Below are positions 52,665 to 62,507 of a DNA stretch of 64,000 nt, piece after piece. A program made the position numbers and the translations under genes. Under the pieces are notes generated by a model. It worked only from the letters and a program-made list of their open reading frames with translations, did not search any database and had not been told where the DNA came from. Positions within the stretch are counted from its first letter, which is position 1; each line of letters starts with the position of its first letter. The stretch lies in contig WPIO01000043.1 of NCBI GenBank assembly GCA_009760855.2, positions 806,001-870,000 of the forward strand, in the 5' to 3' direction. Source of the stretch: Cristatella mucedo. Lineage: Eukaryota; Bryozoa; Phylactolaemata; Cristatellidae.

Positions 52665-53195
52665 CTTTTCAGACCAGCGGGTGGCAATGAAGTTCCCGGG
52701 AAATGTTTCCAAGAACTTGCATACCGATTCCATTGCATTGTTAAGAAAATCACTGCTAACATTTTTTATATTGTCATAACAGCCAACCGTTGCTTGCATC
52801 CTTTCATCGAGCTATTACACACATAGTTCTTCAGATTGCGTCGACATGATTATGACGGTGCTGCTCTTGAATCAGGTCTACGGCATTTTTTTACTTCAAA
52901 ACGCTATATTTTTTAGATCAGCTATCCGTAAAATAAATAATTAATTGTGATTTTACTTGCAGAAATTCGGTAACTCGGGTTACAGCCATCGGTCTCTTTC
53001 CTATACATATTTCTGGATCCGTCAAATTCTCAGAGATAAGGTATGTTTATAGATTTTTTCAAATGCAATAATGTTAGGAGATAGTGTGACATCAGTCGGG
53101 AGGGAGTTCGAGGCTTTGGGAGAACAACGCACAGCAGGCAAGGTCTTTAAAGGATTTGAGGTAGGCTAAAGAAAATATGAAAAAACTACCTGTTT
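52665..53195. other. No gene recognised
   Basis: AT-leaning DNA; a weak LINE-A-like piece (GATAGTGTGACATCAGTCGG at 53080-53100, minus strand) is the only recognisable content. Confidence 0.4.
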
Positions 53196-53197
53196 TA

Positions 53198-53352
53198 GCT
53201 GCTTCTTCTATATAGCGACAAAAGAACCTTTACGATGCTCGCCACCGATTGCAGTGGCGATAAAGGAACGCCCACCGCGAGATTCGAACCCATGTCTCCG
53301 GGACCGAGGCAGTGAAAAGCAACCGCCTTAGCTATTGTGCCATCGCAGCTCA
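53198..53352 (-). mobile_element. SINE-A copy
   Basis: TATATAGCGACAAAAGAACC, then TTTACGATGCTCGCCACCG, GAGATTCGAACCCATGTCTC (B-box) and GCAACCGCCTTAGCTATTGTG (A-box), minus orientation. Confidence 0.75.
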
Positions 53353-53354
53353 TC

Positions 53355-54465
53355 ACGAGTCAATTGAATCGGAAGAGCTGTTAGAAAGACCCATGTGTAG
53401 CCTGCCACAGCAGAAACGCGTGATGTATCGGCTCCCCGGAGACTGGAGAAACTGTGTTACTACTCTGTGACATTGCAGCTGATTATGGATGTAGTACAGT
53501 ATATTTGATATGCGAAAACCTAGTCTTGTGCTGAATGAGCAAGCATGTTTTGGTAAAGCTCAGCTTGATGACGGTGCTCTACCTTTGGTAGAGTTTTTTG
53601 AATGTCTGAGGAAGCAGCTTTTTTTTATATCAGCGGCGAGTTCTTCGCTTTGAACATTCCCCTTCGTATTCAAACAAACTCGGCGAGTATGTTGCTATCT
53701 GTGTTTGTGATGTACACATGACTACGAAGAATATCCCAGTCAGATTTAAAGTTGCTTGATACTTTGTCGGATTCTTCGCAGTCCTGCATTTTATTCAACT
53801 TTGTACGGTTAAAACCTGGCTATAACTGCAGAGTCCTTGTAGCTAACTATTTATACTTCCGGTCTGAGTCAAAACCATTTCGTTGCAGACTGTGCTTTAA
53901 TTGTCTGAGTGTGGGGTCATGCTCGGGTCTGATATCTGCTAGAATATTAGCGTGGTATCGCAGAGACTTGGAAACTTGATTCAAGGCAGTCAAGATTGGA
54001 TAGATGTTAAAAGATCGGTTAAAGATAGGTTAAAAGATGCCAGAGATGAAAAAAGGATACGTCATAGTCGCAATTAGTAGTGCTATGGTCACGGAGGTTC
54101 GCTTCTCCCCTCATATCATGCGAATTGATTAAGTTCAATTTGATGCAGTTAGGAATGTTTATTGAGATACGGCTGAAGCTAACGGGCTTATACTTTCTAA
54201 AGACAAGCGATGCGATATTGATGTGAAATTGTACTAAACCAACGTTTCAGATGAGGCATTTGAAGCCCGGCTAAATGCATTGAAGCTGTCCATGATAAAT
54301 ATCACAATAATGATACGCTGCTTGAATGCCGGCCGAAGAAAACTAATTATTGACTAGGCAATTAGCTCTGACGAAAGCTGCCAAGAAGTCGTCTGAAAAT
54401 CCCGAGTAGTGATTTATTGTAGATCTTAACAAGATGGCGATGTCTGAATATGAAATCACTATGGG
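53355..54465. other. No gene recognised
   Basis: A 75-codon plus-strand frame at 53752-53979 has no recognisable domain. No repeat family identified. Confidence 0.4.
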
Positions 54466-54620
54466 CTCGAGCCCCGAGGCATATGTGAAGCGCCTGAATA
54501 GAGATTAAGTTCTCTTGGGGCGCTATATAAATGAATTATTATTATATATATGAATTATATATTATATAATTATATTATATATGAATTATATATATAAGAA
54601 TATATATATATATATATTCT
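54466..54620 (+). mobile_element. SINE-B tail running into an (AT)n tract
   Basis: GGGCTCGAGCCCCGAGGCATA (B-box), then GTGAAGCGCCTGAATAGAG, ATTAAGTTCTCTTGGGGCGC and TATATAAATGAATTATTATT, followed by TA-rich repeats to 54618. Confidence 0.75.
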
Positions 54621-54852
54621 CCTACTTGCTAATTTTGTGCTTCTTTTATTATCCCGGTCAAGTATAGTTCAAGTTTAAGGAAGGGAAAAGTCTTAAGCTG
54701 AACCAGGATACCACTAAAACGTGCTAACGGCTCCTGATTTATTATTTTTTTTTTATCCAGGCATGTCATAATCTGAAGTTGAATACTGTAAGTTTAGAAA
54801 GCATAGTGGGACATTTTCTGAAGTAATATGTTTCAGATATAGAGTGATACAC

Positions 54853-54994
54853 TATTTCTTGCACTGTACAGCTGTAGCCCTCTGCGGCTTTCCAACAGAC
54901 TCATCTACGATAACGAATGAGATTATTTCTTGCACTGTACAGCTGTAGCCCTCTGCGGCTTTCCAACAGACTTATCTACGATAACGAATGAGAT
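54853..54994 (+). repeat. Tandem duplication, 71-bp unit, two copies
   Basis: TATTTCTTGCACTGTACAGC... to ...GATAACGAATGAGAT is repeated directly (starts 54853 and 54924) with one visible difference (CTCATC/CTTATC), indicating a recent duplication. Confidence 0.9.
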
Positions 54995-55139
54995 TCTATA
55001 TCTAATTTAATAGGAACTCATTGTAATTGGGTGTAGACGCTAGTTCAGGAGCAGCTACTAAGCGTTCGTGACAATACCCATACAGTAAGCGCTAGTCGAT
55101 ACGACGCTAGATAGTTCCGGGTCTGCGCTAACGCAGGCG

Positions 55140-55262
55140 TGCGGATTGATTGATCTAGATCACGCTATATCTATCGTGTGGATCGACATAGCACGATCGA
55201 TAGCACGATCGTGCTCGATCGTGCTATAGCACGACAATCTTTTCGCGCTCGCTCTAGCGCGG
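55140..55262. repeat. Cluster of CGATCGTGCTA palindromes
   Basis: GATTGATTGATCTAGATCACG followed by repeated AGCACGATCG and CGATCGTGCT units in both orientations (55190-55240), ending in a TCTAGCGCGGCG stretch. It can fold into several alternative hairpins. Confidence 0.7.
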
Positions 55263-55264
55263 CG

Positions 55265-55925
55265 TGCTCAAACTAGTCAAGTAAAGCTTTTAGTTTCGAG
55301 ACGCTTCCCCCACCTTTTCGAGGAGCGTTTTCCGATGTCGACCAGCGCGACCTCTGGCCGACGATCAGGGGCGGCTGAGCGGCAGGCTAGTTTATTGAAC
55401 GCGGCAGCGCGGATTGGCCGTGGGGTCGGCGGCGACGCTCACCTCAAAAAATGAGTTTTTCTTGAGTGGCGGCGTCGGCGTAGCTACCGCCCAGCTTGGT
55501 TTCCGGTCCGGGTAGGATCACAAATCAGTGACGTCACCGGAATTGGCGCGGGCGGCTGCAGAATCCTCGTGGCAGGGCCACGCGTGGCTTGGAAGCGTTT
55601 CGCTGCACGAACGGCTGCCAACGTGCAGAGGGCGTTTTGCTACGTCCACCTCCGTTTTTACCAAGGTACTTACGAGACGCGTTCGTCAGTCACGTAATGA
55701 GAAGCTCCGCTAGTAGTGTGAGCTAAGAAGCCTCTATTGGCTGGTGGCCCGGAGGCGTGGGAGGGCTTGAATCGCAATAATAAAATCACATTTGACTGTC
55801 TCCAAAAAGCTACGCAGAAGCGCCGCTCAGCAAGGGGGCGTTGTTGCCAGAATATGGACTCGCAGCCTCTGGAAGCCCGAAATCGTCTCCAAAGTGGCCA
55901 ATCAGCTATCAAGCATGGCTATGTA
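55265..55925. other. No gene recognised
   Basis: GC-rich host DNA; an 80-codon minus-strand frame at 55670-55912 overlaps a plus-strand frame and shows no domain. Confidence 0.4.
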
Positions 55926-56420
55926 ATGTAAAGTATCGCCATCGGTAACTCCACAAAGCCACGAAGACTATGTGGCTGTTACGCAGAAGAGTTTCGTATA
56001 AGCTCACTCGGTGAGCCGTAATGGCTCACTGGGTAAGACGGTTGCTTTTCACGATCTCGGCTCCGAGGTCGTGGGTTCGAATCCTGCGGTGGGCGATCCT
56101 TTATCGCCACTGCAAGCGGTGGCGATAGCCGTAAAGGCTTTTCTGTCGCTATACAAAAAGAGTCTGTTAAATCAGATAGTATTTCTTTTTCTTTCTTTCT
56201 CGCAGCCTAAGCGACTTTCGGTAAGCATTCAGTAGTCCACATACGTCATCTCACGCAACGAAGAGAACGTGGGAAGCGTAGCAAAGTCAGGGTAGCAGTT
56301 GAGGTAATAGGTAGCCTGGAAGTAGCAGCTCAGGACCGCTGAAAAGGATAAGCCGTAGTCGGAAGCAGGAGAGTAGTAATCATTGGGTAAGAATCGTGAA
56401 GCGACTTCCACAGTCTAGGG
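55925..56420 (-). mobile_element. LINE-B 3' end interrupted by a SINE-A
   Basis: LINE-B on the minus strand occupies 55925-56008 (TGTAATGTAAAG..., GGTAACTCCACAAAGCCACG) and continues at 56200-56420 (GCAGCCTAAGCGACTTTCGG, GAGGTAATAGGTAGCCTGG). Between them is a plus-strand SINE-A, so the SINE is the younger insertion. Confidence 0.75.
56012..56182 (+). mobile_element. SINE-A, best-preserved copy
   Basis: Head GTGAGCCGTAATGGCTCACT GGGTAAGACGG (A-box), B-box GTGGGTTCGAATCCTGCGG, then GGCGATCCTTTATCGCC, CTGCAAGCGGTGGCGATAGC and CGTAAAGGCTTTTCTGTCGC, and the end CTATACAAAAAGAGTCTG. Because of the tRNA-like head this could be mistaken for a tRNA, but it lacks a foldable anticodon arm and continues into the SINE body. 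Confidence 0.85.
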
Positions 56421-56424
56421 CAGA

Positions 56425-57880
56425 GGCAGAGCTAAAGCTTTTATCAAGCTACCGTTCAAGGGCTGCTCTGTCGGCGTCTCGTCGTCCCGGGCGGCCGTCT
56501 TCAGTGTGCTGTTTAAATTGTTTCGCCAGAGATGGCTTCAGCTTTTCAAAACTGTTTTACAGCTTTAGTAAAGCGATCCATAGACTTTCGTCTTAAAAAG
56601 GTAATCTATACAGCAGAAAACTTTAGTGTTCGCATCAGTCTGAGATCGCTTAACTACCTGTCCGAAGCCTCAAATCTACCCAAGGCCGTGTCTTTAGTTT
56701 GTGTGAAAGTGGAGTTTGAAACTCGATATCGGCTGAAATCTCGAAAAATCATTACTTGGATAAATGTAATCAGTGGTTAAAAACCCAGCTACTTCGCATT
56801 GCAGAACTGGCATCGTACATGCTTGTTTTATGTCATCCGCCAAGATCACTGCGACAATGCAAGCTAATAACCGTAAAGAATTCTCATGCTTTCTTTCCCG
56901 CCAACGTCGCGCTCTAAAAGAAATATATATTTTTTGTAGTCACACAATTTTCACTCTCTCACAAGTATAGTCTCAGCCACTCTCGCAGCAGCAGTCTCTA
57001 TCGGCAACTAAAAGTACCTTTAATCAGCTATCCCTACGTGGAGCTAACCACGATGCCCGGGCAGGGCAGCAACTGCAAGAAATCATACCAAGTTCTATTT
57101 TAGCTCTAGGCTTCAAAGTGCAAATGGCGATGGTCGAGGGTCACTATTTATGCATTGCAATATCGGAGGAGGGACCTACAGGAGTGAATCCCAGATCTGC
57201 TTAATTCTCTCAAACGGTACTCATCTCTCAGACAATGTAGTCAACGAGTATAAACTATGCTTTTACGTCTGCATTCAAGCATATGATGACTTACCTGTGC
57301 TGCTCTTCTTAAATTCCGCCACAGAATTTGAATAATGAGTAATTGCTTGCTTAAAGCACTTCTCACGTAGTGCTCAGTAATTCAAAGAGCGAAAGATAAT
57401 GTTAAATAGGACACCTTCTGCTCCGGTCAAATCCCACTGCATGGGATAGTATAATTCATTTGAGGGTCCCGCTTACTAATCTCTGAGTTACACCAAGTGG
57501 ATGGTTTAAACAATGAATAGCGCTTATTTTGTTCATTAACTTTAATCTTTCTGTACCTTCCAAAATGTCATCAGCTCTAAACTCCTTTGTGGTTTTTATT
57601 TCTGATAGCTGCAAAGGCGTCAGCAGCTGGACTTTTTAACGTCAAAGACGATACACAAAAGTTATTTCCCATACAATCAGAAATTTTACGGAAAAAGAAA
57701 TGTCATCTTGAAACCAAAAAGTGTCGCTCCTACGCTTCTGTGCTGCTAGCGTCAATCTGCAAATACCCGAAACGAATTATTTTGATTTTTTCCAAAAGCC
57801 TTATACTAGATGCCTTGACCTAATGCGTTGATGCCTTGTACCCTCAATTATTTTACACCTACGCCAAGAACAAGCCAATC
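56425..57880. other. No gene recognised
   Basis: Short plus-strand frames (56532-56780, 56773-56970, 57150-57335, 57587-57823) have no recognisable domain and no obvious splice links. Composition is AT-leaning after 56550. Confidence 0.35.
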
Positions 57881-57884
57881 ACCA

Positions 57885-58490
57885 ACGTCACGGCATTTAT
57901 GACCCTGTGGCATTTAAAACAAAGCTTAAGAAAGTCCCATCCCTATTAAAAGCCATTTCTTCATCCGCATGATCGTACTTATTGTGCCCATGTTTACTTC
58001 ATTCGTGCATGATAAAGTCGCTAATCTGTTGGCATATTTACCCCTTCCAGCTTACACGAAGTGTCTAAAGACAGATTTAGTTCTCTTGCTTACACGTCTA
58101 AAATTATTCTAATAGTTATGACTAATAGGCCCCAAGGAATAAGATACCCATTCATTAAAAAGAAAGCGTTTGAGTAGTCAACTGTAGAGAGGTTGCTGAA
58201 GATGAAGCGTTAATTGCTGCCTTTGAAGGTTTTGAATGGCAATTTCTTTGACTCAACAAAGTAAAATATTGTAATGCAGTAATTAAGATCAGTGCTCGGT
58301 CTTAGAGATGAAGCTCTCGTTTGGTGGTTCACATTTTACTTGTCCGACCGTGTTCCTCCCGAGTAGACAGCAGTGGTTAAGTCCACTCGGAGCAGACTTT
58401 CAGTCACCTGCCGAGTTTCATAAAGATCCGTTCTCGGTTCTTGGCCATACTCTATTTATACTCTGTCTCTTGGAACGGAGCAAGTAATGA
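57885..58490 (+). mobile_element. Old LINE relics (LINE-A-like 3' end, then LINE-B-like RT piece)
   Basis: 57885-58110 resembles a worn LINE 3' end (ATTCGTGCATGATAAAGTCG, GTCTAAAGACAGATTTAGTTC). 58290-58490 encodes RT-like pieces in broken frames (LRDEALVWWFTFYLSDRV, then a GVPQGSVLGP-like stretch with a stop, then YSIYTLSL). Confidence 0.5.
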
Positions 58491-58631
58491 TACAATTAAC
58501 AATAGATCCTTTGTCTAGATTCATTCGCGCCTCCCGACATAAAGCGCTCTCACGAGCGTTCGCGTTCGTAGAAGAATGCTTCTAAAAACCGAAGTTCTTG
58601 CGAACATCGTATGCTGAAACGATGCAGCTAA

Positions 58632-58972
58632 GATAGTGGTGAGCCGTAATGGCTCACTAGGTAAGGCGGTTGCTTTTTACGATCTCGGCTCAGATTTGTA
58701 ACCCATGTGAACCCACAAGTGAAGTGTTCTCACTAGGTTTTCTCTATTATCATTTATATTAAACCTATCGGAAACGTTATTCAATTCCATGAGACTGGTG
58801 AGCCGTGATGGCTCACTAGGTAAGGCGGTTGCTTTTTACGATCTCGGCCCCGAGGTCCTTGACTCGAATCCTGTGGTGGGCGATTCTGTATCGCCACTGC
58901 AAGCGGTGGGGATAGTCATTAAAGACTCTTCCGTCGCTATACAAAAAGAGGCTGTTAAATAAGCTAGTTATT
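58632..58972 (+). mobile_element. Two SINE-A copies in tandem, the first a truncated head
   Basis: 58638-58695 is only the head (GTGAGCCGTAATGGCTCACT, AGGTAAGGCGGTTGC, TTTTTACGATCTCGGCTC). 58797-58970 is a full copy with B-box region TTGACTCGAATCCTGTGG and the end CTATACAAAAAGAGGCTG. Confidence 0.75.
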
Positions 58973-58974
58973 TT

Positions 58975-59142
58975 TTTAATTTAAGATTATGTAACTCACT
59001 GCTTGCTGGCCTACCGGCATTGCAGTCAGGCGATTACAGCCGATGCAAAACTCCGCAGCCAGGCTTGTCTGTCGTGAGCGTCGCAGTTGCCACATCACAC
59101 CACTTCTCGCCGACCTCCACTGGCTATTGACTTCATGGTTTT
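58975..59142 (+). mobile_element. LINE-A fragment, left part (interrupted by an LTR element)
   Basis: Encodes LINE-A C-terminal pieces (CNSLLAGLP, then CHITPLLADLHWL) up to GACTTCATGGTTTT; the same LINE continues at 61138. Confidence 0.8.
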
Positions 59143-59388
59143 TGTAGTTCGTATGTACGTGTGTATGTATGTATTGTATGCCGGCTCCTCTGATGAGCCT
59201 GTGATGTGGCATGGACACAGGTCGGTAACCAGCTGGTGGGGAGATGTTGGACTGGAGGAGGGGAGGAGGAGAGACTCTAGTGTGAGAAGGGGGCGAAGGC
59301 AGTCGTGCGTCTTGCTGCTCCGTGCCTTGTGCAAGAAACCGCTGGCGTTGTTCATCGGCTGGCTCTCTGATGTGCGAAACAAACGACG
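59143..59388 (+). repeat. 5' LTR (246 bp)
   Basis: Begins TGTAGTTCGTATGTACGTG and ends CGAAACAAACGACG, where the 3' LTR has CGACA. Nearly identical to the 3' LTR apart from the latter's extra segment. It contains a GATGTTGGACTGGAGGAGGG purine stretch. Confidence 0.88.
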
Positions 59389-59402
59389 AACTTTTTCGTG
59401 GG

Positions 59403-59822
59403 ATGGAGCCGATGACGCCCTGGGAGATGTCTTGTGCAGTGTCCCTAGGCTTTGATGGATTCGGAGACTTCATAGGCTGGCTGCTGAACTTCGAGAGGGA
59501 GATCGAGAAAAGTGGCTGCGAACCGAGTGAGAGCCCCTTGTTCTTGCTCCTTGCGATGCACGGCGGGGCCTTTACGTTTGCCTCGAGGCTCCCGCAGGAA
59601 GTTCAGGATGACTATGCCAAGCTCCGTGAGGCCCTAGTGAGGGCATTCACCTCGCCGGTCGGTAGAGCGCGATTGCTGCACGCTGATCGGGTAAAGGCTG
59701 GTCAGACTGAGGGCCGACAGGAGCGACCGGAAGCGGCAGCAGCGATCACTGACTGTGCCGGGCGACAGAGGTTTGTCAGGCTGCCACGCCGTGGCGGCAG
59801 GCAACGGCTCTCAAAGCGGTAA
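59403..59822 (+). CDS. Gag-like ORF1 of the LTR element (139 codons)
   Basis: The ATG at 59403-59405 is 15 bases after the 5' LTR. Residues about 40-80 (SPLFLLLAMHGGAFTFASRL, then PQEVQDDYAKLREALVRAF) have the pattern of a retrotransposon capsid domain: a helix ending in A-x2-W/F-x3-L-P, then a spacer and a helix L-x-L-x2-x-F. The C-terminus is basic (RLPRRGGRQRLSKR). No CCHC zinc knuckle is seen. The stop TAA (59820-59822) overlaps the ATG of ORF2 as TAATG. Capsid assignment is by pattern only. Confidence 0.55.
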   Translation: MEPMTPWEMSCAVSLGFDGFGDFIGWLLNFEREIEKSGCEPSESPLFLLLAMHGGAFTFASRLPQEVQDDYAKLREALVRAFTSPVGRARLLHADRVKAGQTEGRQERPEAAAAITDCAGRQRFVRLPRRGGRQRLSKR

Positions 59823-60619
59823 TGGTTGATCAGGCTGCGATGGTGTTCCACGAAGCAATGGTGTTGTGCGAGGCAACGCTCAGTGGTGTTGCTGAAGCGA
59901 CAGAGGGTCAGACGATGCACGGAGAATCGGCAGCGTCCGCGACAGAGTCGGCGGCGTCCGCGACAGAGTCGGCACCGTCCGCATGGAAGGCGGCGGCGTC
60001 CGCGAGGAAGGCGGCGGCATTCCCGTGGAAGGCGGTGGCTTCCGCGAGGAAGGCGGCGGCGTCCGCGTGGGAGGCGGTGGCGTCCGCGTGGTTGGCGGCG
60101 GCGTCCGCGAGGAAGGCGGCGGCGTCCTCGAGGAGGGCGGTGGCGTCCGCGTGGAAGGCAGCTGCGTCAGCGACAGAGGCATTGGCCTTCGATGGAGCGC
60201 AAGTCATGAAGGCGACGTTAGACTTCGACCGGCCGGTGGGTTATGATGCGACGCAGGCCGGAGAGTGTGTGCAGCACGGGGAGTCAGCACAAGACGGCGA
60301 GACTGTCCAGGAAGGAGAGTCTGTGCTGGCCGCAGAGACTGTGCAGACCGAACAGTCCGCACAGGCTGGAGAGACTGTGCAGCACGAGAAATCAGCTCGG
60401 GCCGGAGAGACTGTGAAGGTTGGAGAGGTTGTGCAGACCGGAGAAGCAGCTGCACATGTCGGAGACGCGGCGGCAGAATCGGATGGAGCGACGGCGGTCG
60501 AGGTCAGCAAAACGGTGGCAGTGGACGTCAGTTCGGCGACGATGGCCGGTGGCTCACATTGCCGGCTGGTCGCGAAAGGCCGCGCACAAGCGTGCCTCCT
60601 TCGAGCAGCTGTAAGGTAG
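59822..60619 (+). CDS. Repeat-rich ORF2 of the LTR element (265 codons)
   Basis: It starts inside TAATG at the end of ORF1, in the -1 frame relative to it. Two repeat zones are visible. Residues about 35-115 are Ala-rich with a 10-residue period (A-A-S-A-x-K/E-A-V/A), coded by a 30-bp GGCGGCGTCCGCG-type minisatellite. Residues about 148-215 have an acidic period (AGETVQ, QHGESAQDGETVQEGES). No enzymatic motif. It may be a structural or spacer protein, or a coding minisatellite with no function. The frame has stayed open through two repeat zones, which argues for some selection or very recent origin. Confidence 0.5.
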   Translation: MVDQAAMVFHEAMVLCEATLSGVAEATEGQTMHGESAASATESAASATESAPSAWKAAASARKAAAFPWKAVASARKAAASAWEAVASAWLAAASARKAAASSRRAVASAWKAAASATEALAFDGAQVMKATLDFDRPVGYDATQAGECVQHGESAQDGETVQEGESVLAAETVQTEQSAQAGETVQHEKSARAGETVKVGEVVQTGEAAAHVGDAAAESDGATAVEVSKTVAVDVSSATMAGGSHCRLVAKGRAQACLLRAAVR

Positions 60620-60699
60620 CCAGCCCGCCTGCCGGGTCAGCTATCGACTTGCTCAATGCTGCCCTGCACATTGCAGCTACATGTGTCGGTGCTGCAAAC

Positions 60700-60799
60700 T
60701 TGTGACCTTAAGGTCAAAGGGGCGTGTAATTCGATTGTACTTATGTAGGTATTGTATTGTATGCTGGCTCCTGACTTGTGACCGTAAGGTCAAGGGGCG
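60700..60799 (+). repeat. Duplicated polypurine tract and LTR-start fragment
   Basis: CTTGTGACCTTAAGGTCAAA GGGGCG is followed by TGTAATTCGATTGTACTTATG and GTATTGTATGCTGGCTCCT (an LTR start). Then CTTGTGACCGTAAGGTCAAG GGGCG repeats and the true 3' LTR begins at 60800. Confidence 0.75.
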
Positions 60800-61137
60800 T
60801 GTAGTTCGTATGTACGTGTGCGTGTACGTATTGTATGCCGGCTCCTCCGATGAGCCTGTGATGTGGCGTGGACACAGGCCAGTAACCTGCTGGTGGCCAG
60901 ATGGTGGATTCACCATCAGGGTCGGCCGGTGCACAGCTGCGGTCCGCCTGTGATGTGGCATGGACACAGGCCGGTAACCAGCTGGTGGGGAGATGTTGGA
61001 CTGGAGGAGGGGAGGAGGAGAGACTCTAGTGTGAGAAGGGGGCGAAGGCAGTCGTGCGTCTTGCTGCTCCGTGCCTTGTGCAATAAACCGCTGGCGTTGT
61101 TCATCGGCTAGCTCTCTGATGGGCGAAACAAACGACA
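60800..61137 (+). repeat. 3' LTR (338 bp) with ~92-bp internal extra segment
   Basis: Same start and end as the 5' LTR but longer. Within it, CCTGTGATGTGGC(G/A)TGGACACAGGCC is present twice, the first copy followed by about 60 bases not found in the 5' LTR. Confidence 0.85.
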
Positions 61138-61650
61138 GTTTTGTCACTCACTTTAAGGTCAATTCATTCTTTGGCTCCAGCCTGTCTCTCAAATCTTCTC
61201 CCCCACCAGGCCAAGCATCGTACCACCGCTTTTCGAAATCTAACGGTTTACCCATACCTGCTACAAATCTCAAATCCTTTGGAGACAGTGCACTTAGTTA
61301 GTATGCTCCCAAAGCCTGGAACTCACCCCCCCCCCGACTTGTGTCGCAACATCCCTTGACTTTACCACATTTAAAAACTTAGAAAAGCACTTATTTAGGA
61401 CAGCATATAATGGGTCCCTGTGATGTGTCCACGTGCTGATGCGTGCTGACACTGTGAATGCTGCCACCAACCTCACTTGCATGCTGACCCTGTGCATGTC
61501 ACCCCTAACCATGTTATTCATGTTGTTTATCAAGCATGATATTACTCACCGTTCAGTCTTGTTTCCCTTCGCAGCAAATGTAAAGCGCCTAGAAATAGAT
61601 TTAATTCTCTGAGGGCGCTTTATCAAATGCACAATTATTATTATTATAGA
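61138..61650 (+). mobile_element. LINE-A fragment, right part, to its tail
   Basis: Continues from 59142: GTCACTCACTTTAAGGTC, then ending-frame pieces and 3' UTR (CAGCAAATGTAAAGCGCC, TCTGAGGGCGCTTTATC) and an (ATT)n tail at 61635-61646. A C8 run lies at 61326-61333. Confidence 0.85.
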
Positions 61651-61654
61651 ATCG

Positions 61655-62050
61655 TAAGAGAAATATATCTCTAGCAATGTGCCATACAGCTCACTTTAAA
61701 AGAACCAGTAGCGGCTGGTGAGTGAAATGCTGGACAGCTAGCTTGGACAAAGAATGCAAATAAAATTTCAATTTTGGGGCCGGCAAACTGAGCTCGTCGG
61801 TATAAGTAAGAAGCAAAGTTCCGGCAGCCAGTTAGTAAGGACCGCTAGATATTCATTAGTCCTGAATAATGCTGAGTCACCATCTAAAAGTAGTGGCAAT
61901 CGGACAGCTGACAGGAAGAGATTTGACTTGGGAGACTTGAATGATGTAACGGCACATTTTATAGTGTTGACAGGGCCAGGCGTGAGCAAAGGGTTTTCAA
62001 GTCATTCAAGCTTCGCCTGATAAATTGGGCTATCATTTCCGTATCAATCT
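61655..62050 (+). other. No gene recognised
   Basis: An 88-codon frame at 61754-62020 has no recognisable domain. Confidence 0.35.
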
Positions 62051-62055
62051 TATCC

Positions 62056-62097
62056 TAAATATATATATATATATATATATATATAGATGCCGCTGTA

Positions 62098-62177
<80 letters not shown>
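62056..62177. repeat. (AT)n and (GT)n microsatellite
   Basis: Two TA tracts split by GATGCCGCTG, then more than 30 GT units. Confidence 0.95.
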
Positions 62178-62179
<2 letters not shown>

Positions 62180-62500
62180 CTGTGCCGACGGATAAACTGA
62201 ATCCCTGTCTTTCCTACGTTCAACCCTGGATATCGGTTAATTTTTGTTAGCCAACAGACGATACAAGCAAGTATCGACCCATAGGACAACCTTAACGTAC
62301 CAGTGGATTAGCCAACTTTACTTTTCTCAATAGTAATATTAAAAATTACAATATGGATACGATTCTCTTGCGCCCGATGAATACTGAATCTATTTCTAAG
62401 TGCTTGAAGTATGTTGGGATGAGAAAATGTCAATTAGATATTTTTAACATGCTATTCCAGTACGCGTAGGCACGTATAGTGATACTGTTTATTGTTAGCA
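62180..62500. other. No gene recognised
   Basis: AT-leaning host DNA. Confidence 0.4.
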
Positions 62501-62507
62501 AAAACGT

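Larger units (their letters stand above)
59143..61137 (+). mobile_element. Non-autonomous LTR retrotransposon, 1995 bp, inserted in LINE-A
   Basis: The ends are TG (59143) and CA (61137). GTTTT is duplicated on both sides (59138-59142, 61138-61142), and the flanks form one LINE-A sequence, which fixes the insertion exactly. LTRs are 59143-59388 and 60800-61137. A purine-rich AAGGTCAAGGGGCG precedes the 3' LTR (polypurine-tract position). The interior holds a gag-like frame and a repetitive frame; no protease, reverse transcriptase, RNase H or integrase. It would therefore depend on proteins from another LTR element. The TG...CA ends with a 5-bp target duplication are the hallmark of integrase-mediated insertion. 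Confidence 0.9.

Noticed and set aside
54236-54420. A worn coding exon
   Set aside because: Codon-like stretches are interrupted in all frames and I recognise no motif.
56012-56090. Possible tRNA gene
   Set aside because: It has A- and B-box sequences, but the same unit with the same downstream body recurs about ten times, so it is the head of a tRNA-derived SINE.
59702-60510. Antisense Pro-rich and Ser/Thr-rich frames in the LTR element
   Set aside because: They mirror the periodic ORF2 repeat; a 30-base period leaves both strands open.
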